Shown piece after piece: positions 43,766-51,081 of a stretch of DNA of 64,000 nucleotides. How positions within the stretch are numbered: position 1 is the first letter of the stretch; every line of letters begins with the position of its first letter. The notes below the pieces were generated by a model. That model did no database searches. It was given only the letters and a program-made list of their open reading frames with translations, and was not told the DNA's origin. This stretch comes from Gemmatimonadota bacterium (GTDB lineage Bacteria; Gemmatimonadota; Gemmatimonadetes; Gemmatimonadales; Gemmatimonadaceae). The position numbers and the translations under genes were made by a program. The stretch spans positions 62,001 through 126,000 of the forward strand of contig JAQBPX010000014.1 of assembly GCA_028287305.1 (NCBI GenBank). Direction: 5' to 3'.

Positions 43766-45580
43766 CTACTCCTTCCCCAGCGCCGCCACCTGGAGCCCTA
43801 CCATCCGCAAGTCATTCGTCTTCCCGAACGGCGCCGCCCCGCGCTCATCGAGCACGAAATACTCCGGCGTCCCCGTCGAGCTGAAGTGCCGCCTCAGCTC
43901 CGCGAACTCGTCGTGATAGATCGCGAGCTTCCCCGCCTTCGGCGTCACGTACGAGACGAGCTCCGGCGACGCTGCCTCTGCGGTCGCGACGATCACCCTG
44001 CCCTGCGCATCCTGCATTCGCGCGCGCAGCTGATCGAGCGGGCCCAGCTCGTCCCGCGACGCGCGACACAGCCGCGACCAGAACGCGATCACGGTGGCGC
44101 CGCTGCCGCGCAGCGACACGACACTCGCGGCCGAGTCCCCGAGTGTCGCGAGCCGTGCGGTCGAGAGCGCCGTCACCGGCTGTTGGCCCTTCGCAAGAAG
44201 TAGGCGCAGTTCGCGCCTGGCATCCGCCCTGAACGCGCGCCACGCGGCCTCGCTCGCGAGTGCCGGCGAGAGCGCGCGAACTGAATCGACGAATCCGCTC
44301 GTAGACGCCGGATCGATCACGAGCGGGGCGAGCACCCGCAGCGCCTGCGCGGTGTCATGGCGCGCCAGCGACACTCGGCCGAGACGCCGGGCCGTCGCCC
44401 ACTGCCAGTTTGCCGCGAGCGCGCCATTCCACGCGCGCATCGCCGCCACTGTGTCGCCGGCGCTGAGCAGCGACTGTGCGAAGTTGCCCTGCAGTTGCGC
44501 GACGGCCGCCCTCACTCTCGCCTCCCGCGCTACCCTCGTATCCCCAACGTCCTCGGCCATCCTCCAGCGCGTCGGTTCGGCGATCATCGAGTCCAATCGA
44601 GCCTTTGCGACAGCACGAGAGCCGCGCTGCAACTCCGCGTTCGCGAGGGTCGCCTCGCGTTCCCATGCGGTTGCGAGTGCGCGATCCATCCAGCGCAGTG
44701 ACCTCGCCCAATCCCCGCGCGCGAGTGCGAGGCGTGAGCCGAGCCCTGTGAGCGGACTCGCGGGCGCCGCGCCGGACGCGAACCATGCCTCGAGCGAGTC
44801 GAGCATCGCACTGCTGTCGCCGCCGGCGCGCGAGAGCTGCATCACGCGCTCGTTCACCGCGAGCGGATGGTTGGGAGCGTCGTGGATCAGGCGGGAGCGC
44901 CAGTACTGCACACGCGACGTATCCGCCATCTGCGCCAGGAACATCATCGAGGCGACGTCGTCGGCATCCGGTGATGACGCCGCTCGCAGCGAGGCATCCG
45001 TCGCCGCAAAGCCGGCCTTCAGGGAATCGAACGCCGGCTTGGCGCCAACGGGGCCGAGCGCCGACTGCTCGACGAACAGGCGGACGTACCAGCCGAGCGG
45101 TCGCGACGGATACGTCGCCGTGATTGTGCGCGCGGTGAGGAGGGCGTTGTCCCAGTCGTTGCGCTGCGTCTGTTCCCAGAGCAATGCGACCATGCCGCGC
45201 AGTCCGGGTGCGTCGCTGCGTTCGCGCGCGACCACGTTCCACCCGCCATCGCTGCCGCGATCCACGATTGATTCTGCCGAGTCGGTGACGGCGAGCAGCG
45301 CGAGGTCGCCGTCGCTCGCGAATCGGAACGTCGCGACGTATGCGCCGTCGCGCGACCGCGTCATTGATGTCGCGTTCACGGGCGCCGTGGCCCAGGCCGA
45401 GGGGCCGAGCATGAGGTCAGTGCTGCGGCGGAACTGGAAGCGCAGTCGCAGGTGGCTGCGTGTCGCGAGAGCCCCCGCGGGCACGTAGCGGACGCGCACC
45501 TCGTCGCCGGGCCGAGGGTGGGCGGGCTGGACCGTGAGCGTGGACACGGTGGCGACGAGCAACAGGCCGGCAGTCAGCAT
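43766..45580 (-). CDS. Exported thioredoxin-fold protein with degenerate CxxC and helical repeats
   Basis: 604 residues. Signal peptide MLTAGLLLVATVSTLT. An N-terminal beta domain (about 20-115) is followed by an alpha-helical repeat region (about 120-440, TPR-like, for example WYVRLFVEQSALG and RLALARGDWARSLRWMDRALATA). A thioredoxin-like C-terminal domain (about 455-600) follows: TVIAFWSRLCRASRDELGPL in place of the usual FWATWCPPC, and GTPEYFVLDERG with cis-Pro context (STGTPEYF). Only one of the two redox cysteines remains (C-R-A-S), so disulfide exchange would be of a monothiol type or lost. Confidence 0.75.
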   Translation of the reverse strand: MLTAGLLLVATVSTLTVQPAHPRPGDEVRVRYVPAGALATRSHLRLRFQFRRSTDLMLGPSAWATAPVNATSMTRSRDGAYVATFRFASDGDLALLAVTDSAESIVDRGSDGGWNVVARERSDAPGLRGMVALLWEQTQRNDWDNALLTARTITATYPSRPLGWYVRLFVEQSALGPVGAKPAFDSLKAGFAATDASLRAASSPDADDVASMMFLAQMADTSRVQYWRSRLIHDAPNHPLAVNERVMQLSRAGGDSSAMLDSLEAWFASGAAPASPLTGLGSRLALARGDWARSLRWMDRALATAWEREATLANAELQRGSRAVAKARLDSMIAEPTRWRMAEDVGDTRVAREARVRAAVAQLQGNFAQSLLSAGDTVAAMRAWNGALAANWQWATARRLGRVSLARHDTAQALRVLAPLVIDPASTSGFVDSVRALSPALASEAAWRAFRADARRELRLLLAKGQQPVTALSTARLATLGDSAASVVSLRGSGATVIAFWSRLCRASRDELGPLDQLRARMQDAQGRVIVATAEAASPELVSYVTPKAGKLAIYHDEFAELRRHFSSTGTPEYFVLDERGAAPFGKTNDLRMVGLQVAALGKE

Positions 45581-45670
45581 CTGCGTCTCCTGGATCGGGT
45601 CATCGATTGTAGGAGCGCCGGATTAAGGCGGCGTGTGCGGAAGATTAGGGGATGATTAAGCGCATCCGGT

Positions 45671-45702
45671 GTCATCCTGAGCAAAGCGAAGGATCTGCCG
45701 TT
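45671..45702 (+). repeat. 30-nt dispersed repeat, copy 11
   Basis: GTCATCCTGAGCAAAGCG..GGATCTGCCGTTC, first of two copies 44 bp apart. Confidence 0.8.
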
Positions 45703-45714
45703 CGCCCCTCCGCC

Positions 45715-45754
45715 GTCATCCAGAGCGAAGCGAAGGATCTGCAGACTGCCGTTA
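45715..45754 (+). repeat. 30-nt dispersed repeat, copy 12 (long form)
   Basis: GTCATCCAGAGCGAAGCG..GATCTGCAGACTGCCGTTA, continuing into CGCAGCGTCTCA. The same long form recurs at 46771, and CACGTAGCGTCTCAATCT alone at about 61632. Confidence 0.8.
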
Positions 45755-45816
45755 CGCAGCGTCTCAATCTGGCAATGGTGATTGCATGGGGCATGGGCGC
45801 GGGAGTATGCTGACTC

Positions 45817-46224
45817 ATGTCCCTGACCTCGACCGTGCAAGGGTGCGTGCTTGCCTCGACGCTCCTCGCCGCGACCTCCTGCGGCCTGCTGCCGAGCGGC
45901 GACTGTGCCCTTTCAGCAGTCTCGTCGATCATCGCGCGAACCGTGGACCAATCCACTGGAGCAGCGATCACTTCGCGTCTTACGCTGGTGACGAAGATCA
46001 ACAACGTCATCGTTGATTCGGTTTCGGTCGAGGCGCCGTCGAATGGGACGATCGCAAGCCACCGGATCGACTCTGGCACCGGCTATGTCGTGTTCATCAG
46101 TGCCGCCGGATATACGACCGAGACGCGCGGAGGCGTCGAAGTAACGGGCACGCGGTGTGGCGGAGCGACAACCTATTTCGTCGTGCCGATGCGACGGTCG
46201 GCGGTTGCCAGCAGGGTACCTTGA
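45817..46224 (+). CDS. Small lipoprotein, carboxypeptidase-regulatory-like (family B, distant)
   Basis: 135 residues. Signal MSLTSTVQGCVLASTLLAATSC with a lipobox-like end. Two cysteines follow (GLLPSGDC). The domain IIARTVDQSTGAAITSRLTL, IASHRIDSGTGYVVFISAAGYTTETRGGVEV and CGGATTYFVVPMRR follows the same order as the lipoproteins at 43345 and 61139. It marks the left side of the region of small plus-strand genes. Confidence 0.65.
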   Translation: MSLTSTVQGCVLASTLLAATSCGLLPSGDCALSAVSSIIARTVDQSTGAAITSRLTLVTKINNVIVDSVSVEAPSNGTIASHRIDSGTGYVVFISAAGYTTETRGGVEVTGTRCGGATTYFVVPMRRSAVASRVP

Positions 46225-46243
46225 TGGCGCCGTAGCAACCTCG

Positions 46244-46678
46244 ATGTATGTCATGAAGTGGATCGGCTGGATGGGCACCTTGCACCGGAGCGATCAGGCG
46301 CTGATTCTAGGCGCCATTCTCCTCTTCTGTGTGCTTGCGCCGGCGTCGCTCCAGCGAGGTGGTCGCCGGGCACTCGCGGCGCTCTGGCTTTTCGTGCTTG
46401 CGCCCCTGGTAGTCGTTGGCTGGCGACGCTGGGCGATTAGCCACTCTCCGGAAAGCGCACGACTGCCCCTGGCTGACATCGCCTTCTACGTGCTACCGGT
46501 GGGTGGCGCGCTTGCCCTTGCGACAATCGCGCTGGTGTGGGCAGCAGGACAGGGGCGGTCGCGTACGGTCCAACACGTGGCTACGCTCGTCTCCGCGTAT
46601 GCACCGTTGCCCATCGTGTTCGCAGTATCCGCGTGGCTCGTCCTCGATATCTACATGGTGACCGGGGGCTTTATCTAG
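46244..46678 (+). CDS. Four-helix membrane protein
   Basis: 144 residues from ATG 46244 (MYVMKWIGWMGTLHRSDQA). Four hydrophobic helices: about 17-35, 43-60, 78-98 and 116-140. There are few charges in the helices and no motif. It is 20 bp downstream of the family B lipoprotein and could be cotranscribed with it. No family recognised. Topology suggests an inner-membrane protein. Confidence 0.6.
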   Translation: MYVMKWIGWMGTLHRSDQALILGAILLFCVLAPASLQRGGRRALAALWLFVLAPLVVVGWRRWAISHSPESARLPLADIAFYVLPVGGALALATIALVWAAGQGRSRTVQHVATLVSAYAPLPIVFAVSAWLVLDIYMVTGGFI

Positions 46679-46721
46679 AGATCTTCCTGGGCACCAGAGC
46701 GAGTTGACCGACAACTTCATC

Positions 46722-46751
46722 CTTCTGCCCGTCGGTTCTGGCGGGCAGAAG
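46722..46751. other. Perfect 10-bp hairpin
   Basis: CTTCTGCCCG and its exact complement CGGGCAGAAG flank a 10-nt loop. No T-run follows, so it is not a classic terminator. It lies in the 218-bp non-coding gap before the first cassette-like gene. Confidence 0.6.
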
Positions 46752-46770
46752 AACCCGCCGTTTGTTCGCC

Positions 46771-46810
46771 GTCCTGCTGAGCAAGGCGAAGGATCTGCGG
46801 TCTGCCGTTA
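46771..46810 (+). repeat. 30-nt dispersed repeat, copy 13 (long form)
   Basis: GTCCTGCTGAGCAAGGCG..GGATCTGCGGTCTGCCGTTA, continuing CGTAGCGTCTCACA as at 45754. It is the last copy before the cassette region; none is seen from 46811 to the right edge. Confidence 0.75.
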
Positions 46811-46896
46811 CGTAGCGTCTCACACTTGCGGAGGCGATTGCATCAGACGCAGCCTGAAGAGTATTCTGGAATGCGGTGTTACCACGAGGAGAACGA

Positions 46897-47115
46897 ATGA
46901 ACGAGGCCAGTCGTGCGCGCGGTATCAAGATAGCATTCGTCCTGAGCGTAATTCTTCTCGTGAGTCAGCTGGCATTTACAGCCATGGGCGATGGCAGTTG
47001 GAAGCGATGGCTGCTCTTAGGGAGTCCTCTTTGCAACGCGACGCTCTTTGGCCTGCTGCTCCGAGACCGCGCGTCGGGTGAACGCGACGCTGCCAGTGAT
47101 GCACCGGCTGTCTAA
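46897..47115 (+). CDS. Small membrane protein (72 aa), cassette-like
   Basis: Starts at ATG 46897 behind a good ribosome site (CGAGGAGAACGA). It has two hydrophobic helices (about 11-28 and 37-52, IKIAFVLSVILLVSQLAFT and WLLLGSPLCNATLFGLLL) and a charged tail. No family recognised. First small gene after the last dispersed 30-nt repeat. Its stop is followed by TTCGCAATTGCTAAC, which has attC-like words but no clear site. Confidence 0.6.
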   Translation: MNEASRARGIKIAFVLSVILLVSQLAFTAMGDGSWKRWLLLGSPLCNATLFGLLLRDRASGERDAASDAPAV

Positions 47116-47153
47116 TTCGCAATTGCTAACTCCCGAAGCATAGTTCAGCGAAA

Positions 47154-47687
47154 ATGGAATTCGACTTCGAGTACGAGAATACTCCCGCGCTTCACGGCCG
47201 GGTCGTCGCTGCGATATCCAGGCACGCCAGGGTCACGCGTCGGCTCTGGTGGCTGGTTTTCGGGCTCCCGGTCGTCATGACGCTCTCGAAGGCTCTCGTA
47301 GAGGGCAACCGAACGAGCGTCGCTGTCTTTCTTGGCGTCGTCGCGCCGTGGTGGATCATTTATCCTGCGCTATTCTGGCTGTTCCTCAAATGGTCTACGC
47401 GTCGCGTGGCGGCGCGCTCGATTCAGCAGGATGCGACCCATCAAGGCCTGCAGAGCCGGCGCCTCGATGACGCCGGGTTGCATATCAGGAATGCGGTGCT
47501 CAGCGCTGACGTCTCGTGGGGTGCGCTGCAGAGTGCAGTTGAGACGCCGGAATTCTTCCTGATCTTCCAGAATCCAGGGTGCGGCTACGCGCTTCCGAAG
47601 GCAGCACTAGTTGGAGCCGAGCCTGCGGATGTACGATCGTTCCTTGCGTCGAAGTTGCACGACAAGGCCAAGCTCGGGGCCGATTGA
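47154..47687 (+). CDS. YcxB-like membrane protein
   Basis: 177 residues. Opening MEFDFEYENTPALHGRVVAA is followed by two helices (about 30-48 and 56-78, LWWLVFGLPVVMTLSKAL and VFLGVVAPWWIIYPALFWLF). The cytoplasmic C-terminal domain has SWGALQSAVETPEFFLIFQNPGCGYALPKAALV, the signature of the YcxB-like C-terminal domain. Function unknown. Such genes are frequent in mobile or variable regions. Confidence 0.75.
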   Translation: MEFDFEYENTPALHGRVVAAISRHARVTRRLWWLVFGLPVVMTLSKALVEGNRTSVAVFLGVVAPWWIIYPALFWLFLKWSTRRVAARSIQQDATHQGLQSRRLDDAGLHIRNAVLSADVSWGALQSAVETPEFFLIFQNPGCGYALPKAALVGAEPADVRSFLASKLHDKAKLGAD

Positions 47688-47756
47688 GTGGGTCGTCCGT
47701 TCGACTTCACGCGTTGCAACAGCTCTTCAGTATTTCTTGCATCCGAGGAAGTGTCC

Positions 47757-47987
47757 ATGACCAAGCGCCTATTCCGCTGCATCGTACTCCTCAATGCGTG
47801 GGCACTCGTATCGTTTGGGATGCATGTTTCCAGGGCAACGAGCATTCATGATGCGGGTGGCACCCTGCAGGCGATTGACTGGCTCACGCTCGCCTGGTTG
47901 ACCGTATTGAGCATTTGCGGAACGGTGGCACTGCTTCAAGCTCCACGATTGGATGTCGAGAGCGATATGCATGCGCCTGCTGCATAA
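47757..47987 (+). CDS. Small two-helix membrane protein (76 aa), cassette-like
   Basis: From ATG 47757 (MTKRLFRCIVLLNAWALVSF). Helices about 5-22 and 40-60, with an acidic tail (DVESDMHAPAA). Its TAA stop lies in GCATAAC, directly followed by AAGC and GTTAGAT, which read as fused R boxes of an attC lacking its hairpin. No family recognised. Confidence 0.6.
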   Translation: MTKRLFRCIVLLNAWALVSFGMHVSRATSIHDAGGTLQAIDWLTLAWLTVLSICGTVALLQAPRLDVESDMHAPAA

Positions 47988-47999
47988 CAAGCGTTAGAT
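47982..47999 (+). other. Collapsed attC-like site
   Basis: GCATAAC (R'' form RYYYAAC with one mismatch) is separated by only AAGC from GTTAGAT (R' form GTTRRRY). AAGCGTTAGAT equals the 3' end of classical cassettes. The palindromic middle is missing. Confidence 0.4.
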
Positions 48000-48012
48000 A
48001 GCCACGGTCTTC

Positions 48013-48264
48013 ATGAGTATAGAAGAGTCGACCTTCAAAGCCCTGGAGCGTGAGTACGAGCGAGTGTTCGGGTCGGCCCCCGAAGGCGCCAAACACTTCC
48101 TCCTTCTTCCTCTCGTTGGTCCTGAGGATGCGCTCGCTTTTTTCCGCACGGTGCCGAGCGAGACCCCGTTCGACCAGCTGCTGCCGTTAGCCTCTGCCTA
48201 TCGAAGAGAGCATCCGGTGAATGTCCACGCGCTCGAGAGTGCAGACCCCGAAGCGGCTATCTAA
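48013..48264 (+). CDS. Small soluble protein (83 aa), cassette-like
   Basis: Starts MSIEESTFKALEREYERVFG. A first helix rich in acidic and aromatic residues, then LPLVGPEDALAFFRTVP and FDQLLPLASAYRREHP. No membrane segment. Its stop codon (48262-48264) is inside the R'' box of the best attC site, the standard arrangement for an integron cassette. Family not recognised. Confidence 0.65.
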   Translation: MSIEESTFKALEREYERVFGSAPEGAKHFLLLPLVGPEDALAFFRTVPSETPFDQLLPLASAYRREHPVNVHALESADPEAAI

Positions 48265-48359
48265 CGTGCGCTGCAGCAGACGAAGGATCGCTGTTGATTG
48301 GTGGTCGCTTCGCGACCACTCTTATGAGAATCCTTCGCAGCTGAGCTCGGGCGATAGAT
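48259..48359 (+). other. attC site (best-formed)
   Basis: R'' ATCTAAC, then L'' GCTGCAGC pairing with L' GCTGAGC and leaving one extrahelical G, as in known attC hairpins. An outer stem GACGAAGGAT/ATCCTTCGC and a terminal hairpin GTGGTCG/CGACCAC follow. R' is GATAGAT, one base off GTTRRRY. It contains the stop of the preceding gene. Confidence 0.75.
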
Positions 48360-48387
48360 TCCCACAACCATCTCCGAACACATCCCA

Positions 48388-48678
48388 GTGGCTTCGTCTT
48401 TAGACGACCTGCGTTTGCTCCTGGATGACTTCGTCGCGGGCGCGCCGTTCTGGCCATTCTGGAACGCATTCATGGACCTTTTGGACGAATTCGAGCCGGA
48501 GCGCGAACTCTCGAGCGCGGGACAGCAAGCCTACGACGACCTCTGTGACCTCGTCTACATGGGCGCGGCGAACCCCGTCTCGGCGGCGGAGCGGGCGGAC
48601 GGGATTATTCCGGAGGACGAGCTTCGGAAGCGAATCAGTCAGATCCGACTTGAGACCGCCAATGGGAGGATGATCTAG
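48388..48678 (+). CDS. Small acidic soluble protein (96 aa), cassette-borne
   Basis: From GTG 48388, 28 bp after the attC. MASSLDDLRLLLDDFVAGAP begins a helical acidic protein (SAGQQAYDDLCDLVYMGAANP and AADRI-like ending ELRKRISQIRLETANG). No membrane segment and no motif I know. It ends in the R'' box of the next attC-like site (ATCTAGC). Confidence 0.65.
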   Translation: MASSLDDLRLLLDDFVAGAPFWPFWNAFMDLLDEFEPERELSSAGQQAYDDLCDLVYMGAANPVSAAERADGIIPEDELRKRISQIRLETANGRMI

Positions 48679-48766
48679 CGGGCGCTGCAGCAGACGAACG
48701 ATCGCCATTGGTTGGGGGCGACCGCGCCGCTTTTCCTCTTGGTACCCTTCGCAACTGGACTTAAAC
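48673..48766 (+). other. attC-like site
   Basis: Starts ATCTAGC and shares GCGCTGCAGCAGACGAA with 48259 and 49713; ends CTTCGCAACTGGACTTAAAC. The R' form is CTTAAAC, so one position of the G^TT cleavage triplet is changed. Pairing is looser than in the first site. Confidence 0.55.
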
Positions 48767-48806
48767 GACGTGCCGCAACAGGGCATTCCTGATTAACCCG
48801 CGTAGA

Positions 48807-49277
48807 ATGCGACCTATCGCCATCGTAGCTGCCATCGCGTTCCTATCGTCACTACGCTCGGACACTCCATCAGTCCGCCTGGTCAGTATGCTCATCGCGA
48901 CGTGCTTGGTCGCGGGAACAGCTACTCTCTGGCGCCGTCGGCGGTCGGCTCCCGCTATCCCTCACTCCGTTTCATTTGGTGAAGATGAGATCACGCACAG
49001 GGGACCTGACGGCGTCGAGTCTATCTCATGGAGCGATCTGTCGGGCATTGATGTAGTCACCACGTCCGACGGCCCGTGGAGTGAGGATGTGTTTCTCCTG
49101 CTCCTCGATCAAGCAACTCGGGTACGATGCACCATTCCACAAGGAAGCTTGGGCTTTCAGCCGCTGATTGAACGGGCTCTGTCACTTCCGCAGTTTGATT
49201 CTCCCTCCTTCACCCGAGCGATGGGAAGCACCTCGAACCGTCGCTTCACGTGCTGGCGCCGCTCGCCAGTGGTATAA
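48807..49277 (+). CDS. Membrane-anchored protein with PH-like domain, cassette-borne
   Basis: 156 residues. One or two N-terminal helices (about 3-18 and 26-42) precede a domain reading SVSFGEDEITHRGPDGVESISWSDL, VVTTSDGPWSEDVFLLLLD and PQGSLGFQPLIERALSLPQFDS, then AMGSTSNRRFTCWRR. This order (G-P-W/F..EDVF..L, then F..AM.ST.N..F.CW) recurs in small bacterial proteins of unknown function. The fold may be PH-like. No adjacent toxin gene is visible. Confidence 0.7.
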   Translation: MRPIAIVAAIAFLSSLRSDTPSVRLVSMLIATCLVAGTATLWRRRRSAPAIPHSVSFGEDEITHRGPDGVESISWSDLSGIDVVTTSDGPWSEDVFLLLLDQATRVRCTIPQGSLGFQPLIERALSLPQFDSPSFTRAMGSTSNRRFTCWRRSPVV

Positions 49278-49305
49278 CGTTCGTCAGGCGGCGCATCAGG
49301 ATGAA

Positions 49306-49719
49306 ATGACGATTTGGCGGAGGGTGATGTGGGGCGTACAGCAGACGCTGTGGGGGGCAGCCGCCGCGTCGTTATTTGCTGCTGTGGCGTATCGTGCCGA
49401 CGACAAGCCAGCATCCGGACAACCAGCGCTGAGCACCGTGTGCCTCTGGTATGTTCTCAGCGCTGTCGCGGGCGGCGTCATGCTCGGCATTCTCAGGCCG
49501 CTGGCAAGTTCCCCGCTCGGCTTGGGCCTCGTTGGATTCGTGACTGCACTCCCTATCATTGCGGGTTTACTCTTTCTCTCACCGTTTGGTGCTCCGATCC
49601 AGATTGATGTGGTCTCAGTGTGGGCCGTGATTGGCCTCTCGGCGGTATTCGGCCCTGCGACCGCGGCGTATGTCACGATTCGCAATCGGCAGCGAAACTC
49701 CTTCCACGGCGACGCCTAG
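49306..49719 (+). CDS. Four-helix membrane protein, cassette-borne
   Basis: 137 residues from ATG 49306 (MTIWRRVMWGVQQTLWGAAA). An earlier ATG at 49301 is out of frame and followed by a stop. Helices about 15-30, 42-62, 72-92 and 98-120. No family recognised. Its stop is in the R'' box (GCCTAGC) of the next attC-like site. Confidence 0.65.
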   Translation: MTIWRRVMWGVQQTLWGAAAASLFAAVAYRADDKPASGQPALSTVCLWYVLSAVAGGVMLGILRPLASSPLGLGLVGFVTALPIIAGLLFLSPFGAPIQIDVVSVWAVIGLSAVFGPATAAYVTIRNRQRNSFHGDA

Positions 49720-49814
49720 CGTGCGCTGCAGCAGACGAACGTTCGCTATTGATTGGAGGCCGCTGCGCGGCCACTCCCATTTGATTCCTTCGCAGCTCCG
49801 CTTGGGCATTCGGT
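49713..49814 (+). other. attC-like site
   Basis: GCCTAGC R'' box, shared 5' stretch GCGCTGCAGCAGACGAA, a central hairpin GAGGCCGC/GCGGCC and 3' part CTTCGCAGCTCCGCTTGGGC with R' ATTCGGT, which is degraded. Same 5' end as 48259. Confidence 0.6.
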
Positions 49815-49835
49815 CACCGCAGCGTGAGGCGTAGT

Positions 49836-50990
49836 ATGCATTTGCGCGCGACTGTACGACTCGCGCAGACACTTGCGATTGTCGTCCCCTCGCTTTTTGT
49901 GGGCGGACCGAGCAAGCTGCGCGCGCAGAATTGGCGGCCAGTCGACCGAGTGTTGTCGCGGATGGTTGACAGCGGTGTTGAGTCGATTTCCCCCCGTCGA
50001 GTTACGCGCCTTTGGATCGCGTTTGATGGTGCGATCACAGCTGCGTTGAATGCGCCGATGTCACTTGACTCGCTTAACCGCATTTTGATCGACCGGCCTG
50101 GCTATGAAGGACCTTCGCCCGGGCAAGCCACGCTCCGGTTGCCGAACGCGACGTTCTGGCGTGAGCTGCCGCGCGACGCGCCAGACTACTTCATCGCAGC
50201 CATCGATAGCTCCGCGACGACACTGTTATCTGTCGTGCACAGCCCGTCAGTGAACGGTCCAAGCCACCTGAGCGTGTTTCAGCGGCGACATGGCCGGTGG
50301 ACTCGAACCGGTAGCCTTTCATCGCCGCGGTCGCTGTCAGCGAATCGGATATCGATCAAGGATGGCCGCATCCTCCTGATAACGCTGGAAACGTGGACCC
50401 GAGCCGACGGCAGCGAGAGTTGGGTGAAGCTGTGGCGACTGAGCGGAGGACAGCTGGCCCGTATTGAGCGCAATGACACCACTCAGCTGCAGGACGCGGA
50501 TGTCGAACCGAAAGACGGCGCTGTCGTGATCCGTGTCTCGCAGTTTCCTCGATACGTGGGCGCCTGCACGATGTGCACGCGACTGTATTATGAGTATTCG
50601 TTTAGCGCCTTGGGAACCGGTATCCGCGAACGCCGGGAATCCCTCAATCCCTGGGCCTCTCTGGTTGATTCGCTCTATTCGCTAACAGCCAAAGGCAACA
50701 TGAGCGAGGCCAAGGCGCTTTTGCTCCCGCGAGTCTCGCTCAGTTCGGTGTTAGGGAAGACTCCCCAGTTTGCGTCGGACACCGGCGATTTTCGCGCAGG
50801 TACCGGGCACGCGGACATTGCAGTCGGAGCATTACAGGACTGCGCGCGATACTGGCGATTCCGCTCTGTACGACAGCCAAACGGTCAATGGCGAATCGCA
50901 GGGGTGCGCCCCGGACGGTGGACCGGTGACTCCATCGTCTTCGATCAACAGGCATCACCGATCCGGCAACCCAAGGGTCGATGCAGCTGA
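49836..50990 (+). CDS. Exported hypothetical protein (384 aa), cassette-borne
   Basis: From ATG 49836 (MHLRATVRLAQTLAIVVPSL); a GTG at 49824 adds four residues. A signal peptide likely ends near LRAQ. The mature protein is beta-rich with repeated strand pairs (APDYFIAAIDSSATTLLSVVHS, LSVFQRRHGRWTRTGSL, GRILLITLETWTRAD). The C-terminal FRSVRQPNGQWRIAGV resembles the W-rich strands of exported sensor-like proteins. Unusually long for a cassette protein. No family recognised. Confidence 0.65.
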   Translation: MHLRATVRLAQTLAIVVPSLFVGGPSKLRAQNWRPVDRVLSRMVDSGVESISPRRVTRLWIAFDGAITAALNAPMSLDSLNRILIDRPGYEGPSPGQATLRLPNATFWRELPRDAPDYFIAAIDSSATTLLSVVHSPSVNGPSHLSVFQRRHGRWTRTGSLSSPRSLSANRISIKDGRILLITLETWTRADGSESWVKLWRLSGGQLARIERNDTTQLQDADVEPKDGAVVIRVSQFPRYVGACTMCTRLYYEYSFSALGTGIRERRESLNPWASLVDSLYSLTAKGNMSEAKALLLPRVSLSSVLGKTPQFASDTGDFRAGTGHADIAVGALQDCARYWRFRSVRQPNGQWRIAGVRPGRWTGDSIVFDQQASPIRQPKGRCS

Positions 50991-51067
50991 CAGCCGAGCT
51001 GAGGATGGCGGGCCGCTTCGCCGCGCGCTCGTATTGCTTCGGTTGCAATTGGATATGGGCCTTAGTG
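50985..51067 (+). other. attC-like site (degraded)
   Basis: Begins AGCTGAC at the stop of the preceding gene; central hairpin GCGGGCCGC/GCCGCGCGC region; ends TTGCAATTGGATATGGGC-CTTAGTG. That end is nearly the same as at 51557-51583 (TTGCAACTGGGATTGGGC-GTTAGTT). Confidence 0.5.
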
Positions 51068-51081
51068 TGCTGCACAAATCA

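Noticed and set aside
47116-47153. attC site after the 46897-47115 gene
   Set aside because: R-box-like words (TCTAAT, GCTAAC) are present but there is no palindrome and the order does not fit.
49271-49290. Collapsed attC at GTATAAC-GTTCGTC
   Set aside because: The R' word does not fit GTTRRRY and no pairing is left; too weak to list as a feature.
50770-51081. Upstream extension of the 51082-51513 gene to a start at 50770
   Set aside because: The extension overlaps the preceding gene and the attC-like site; the start at 51082 gives a proper signal peptide.
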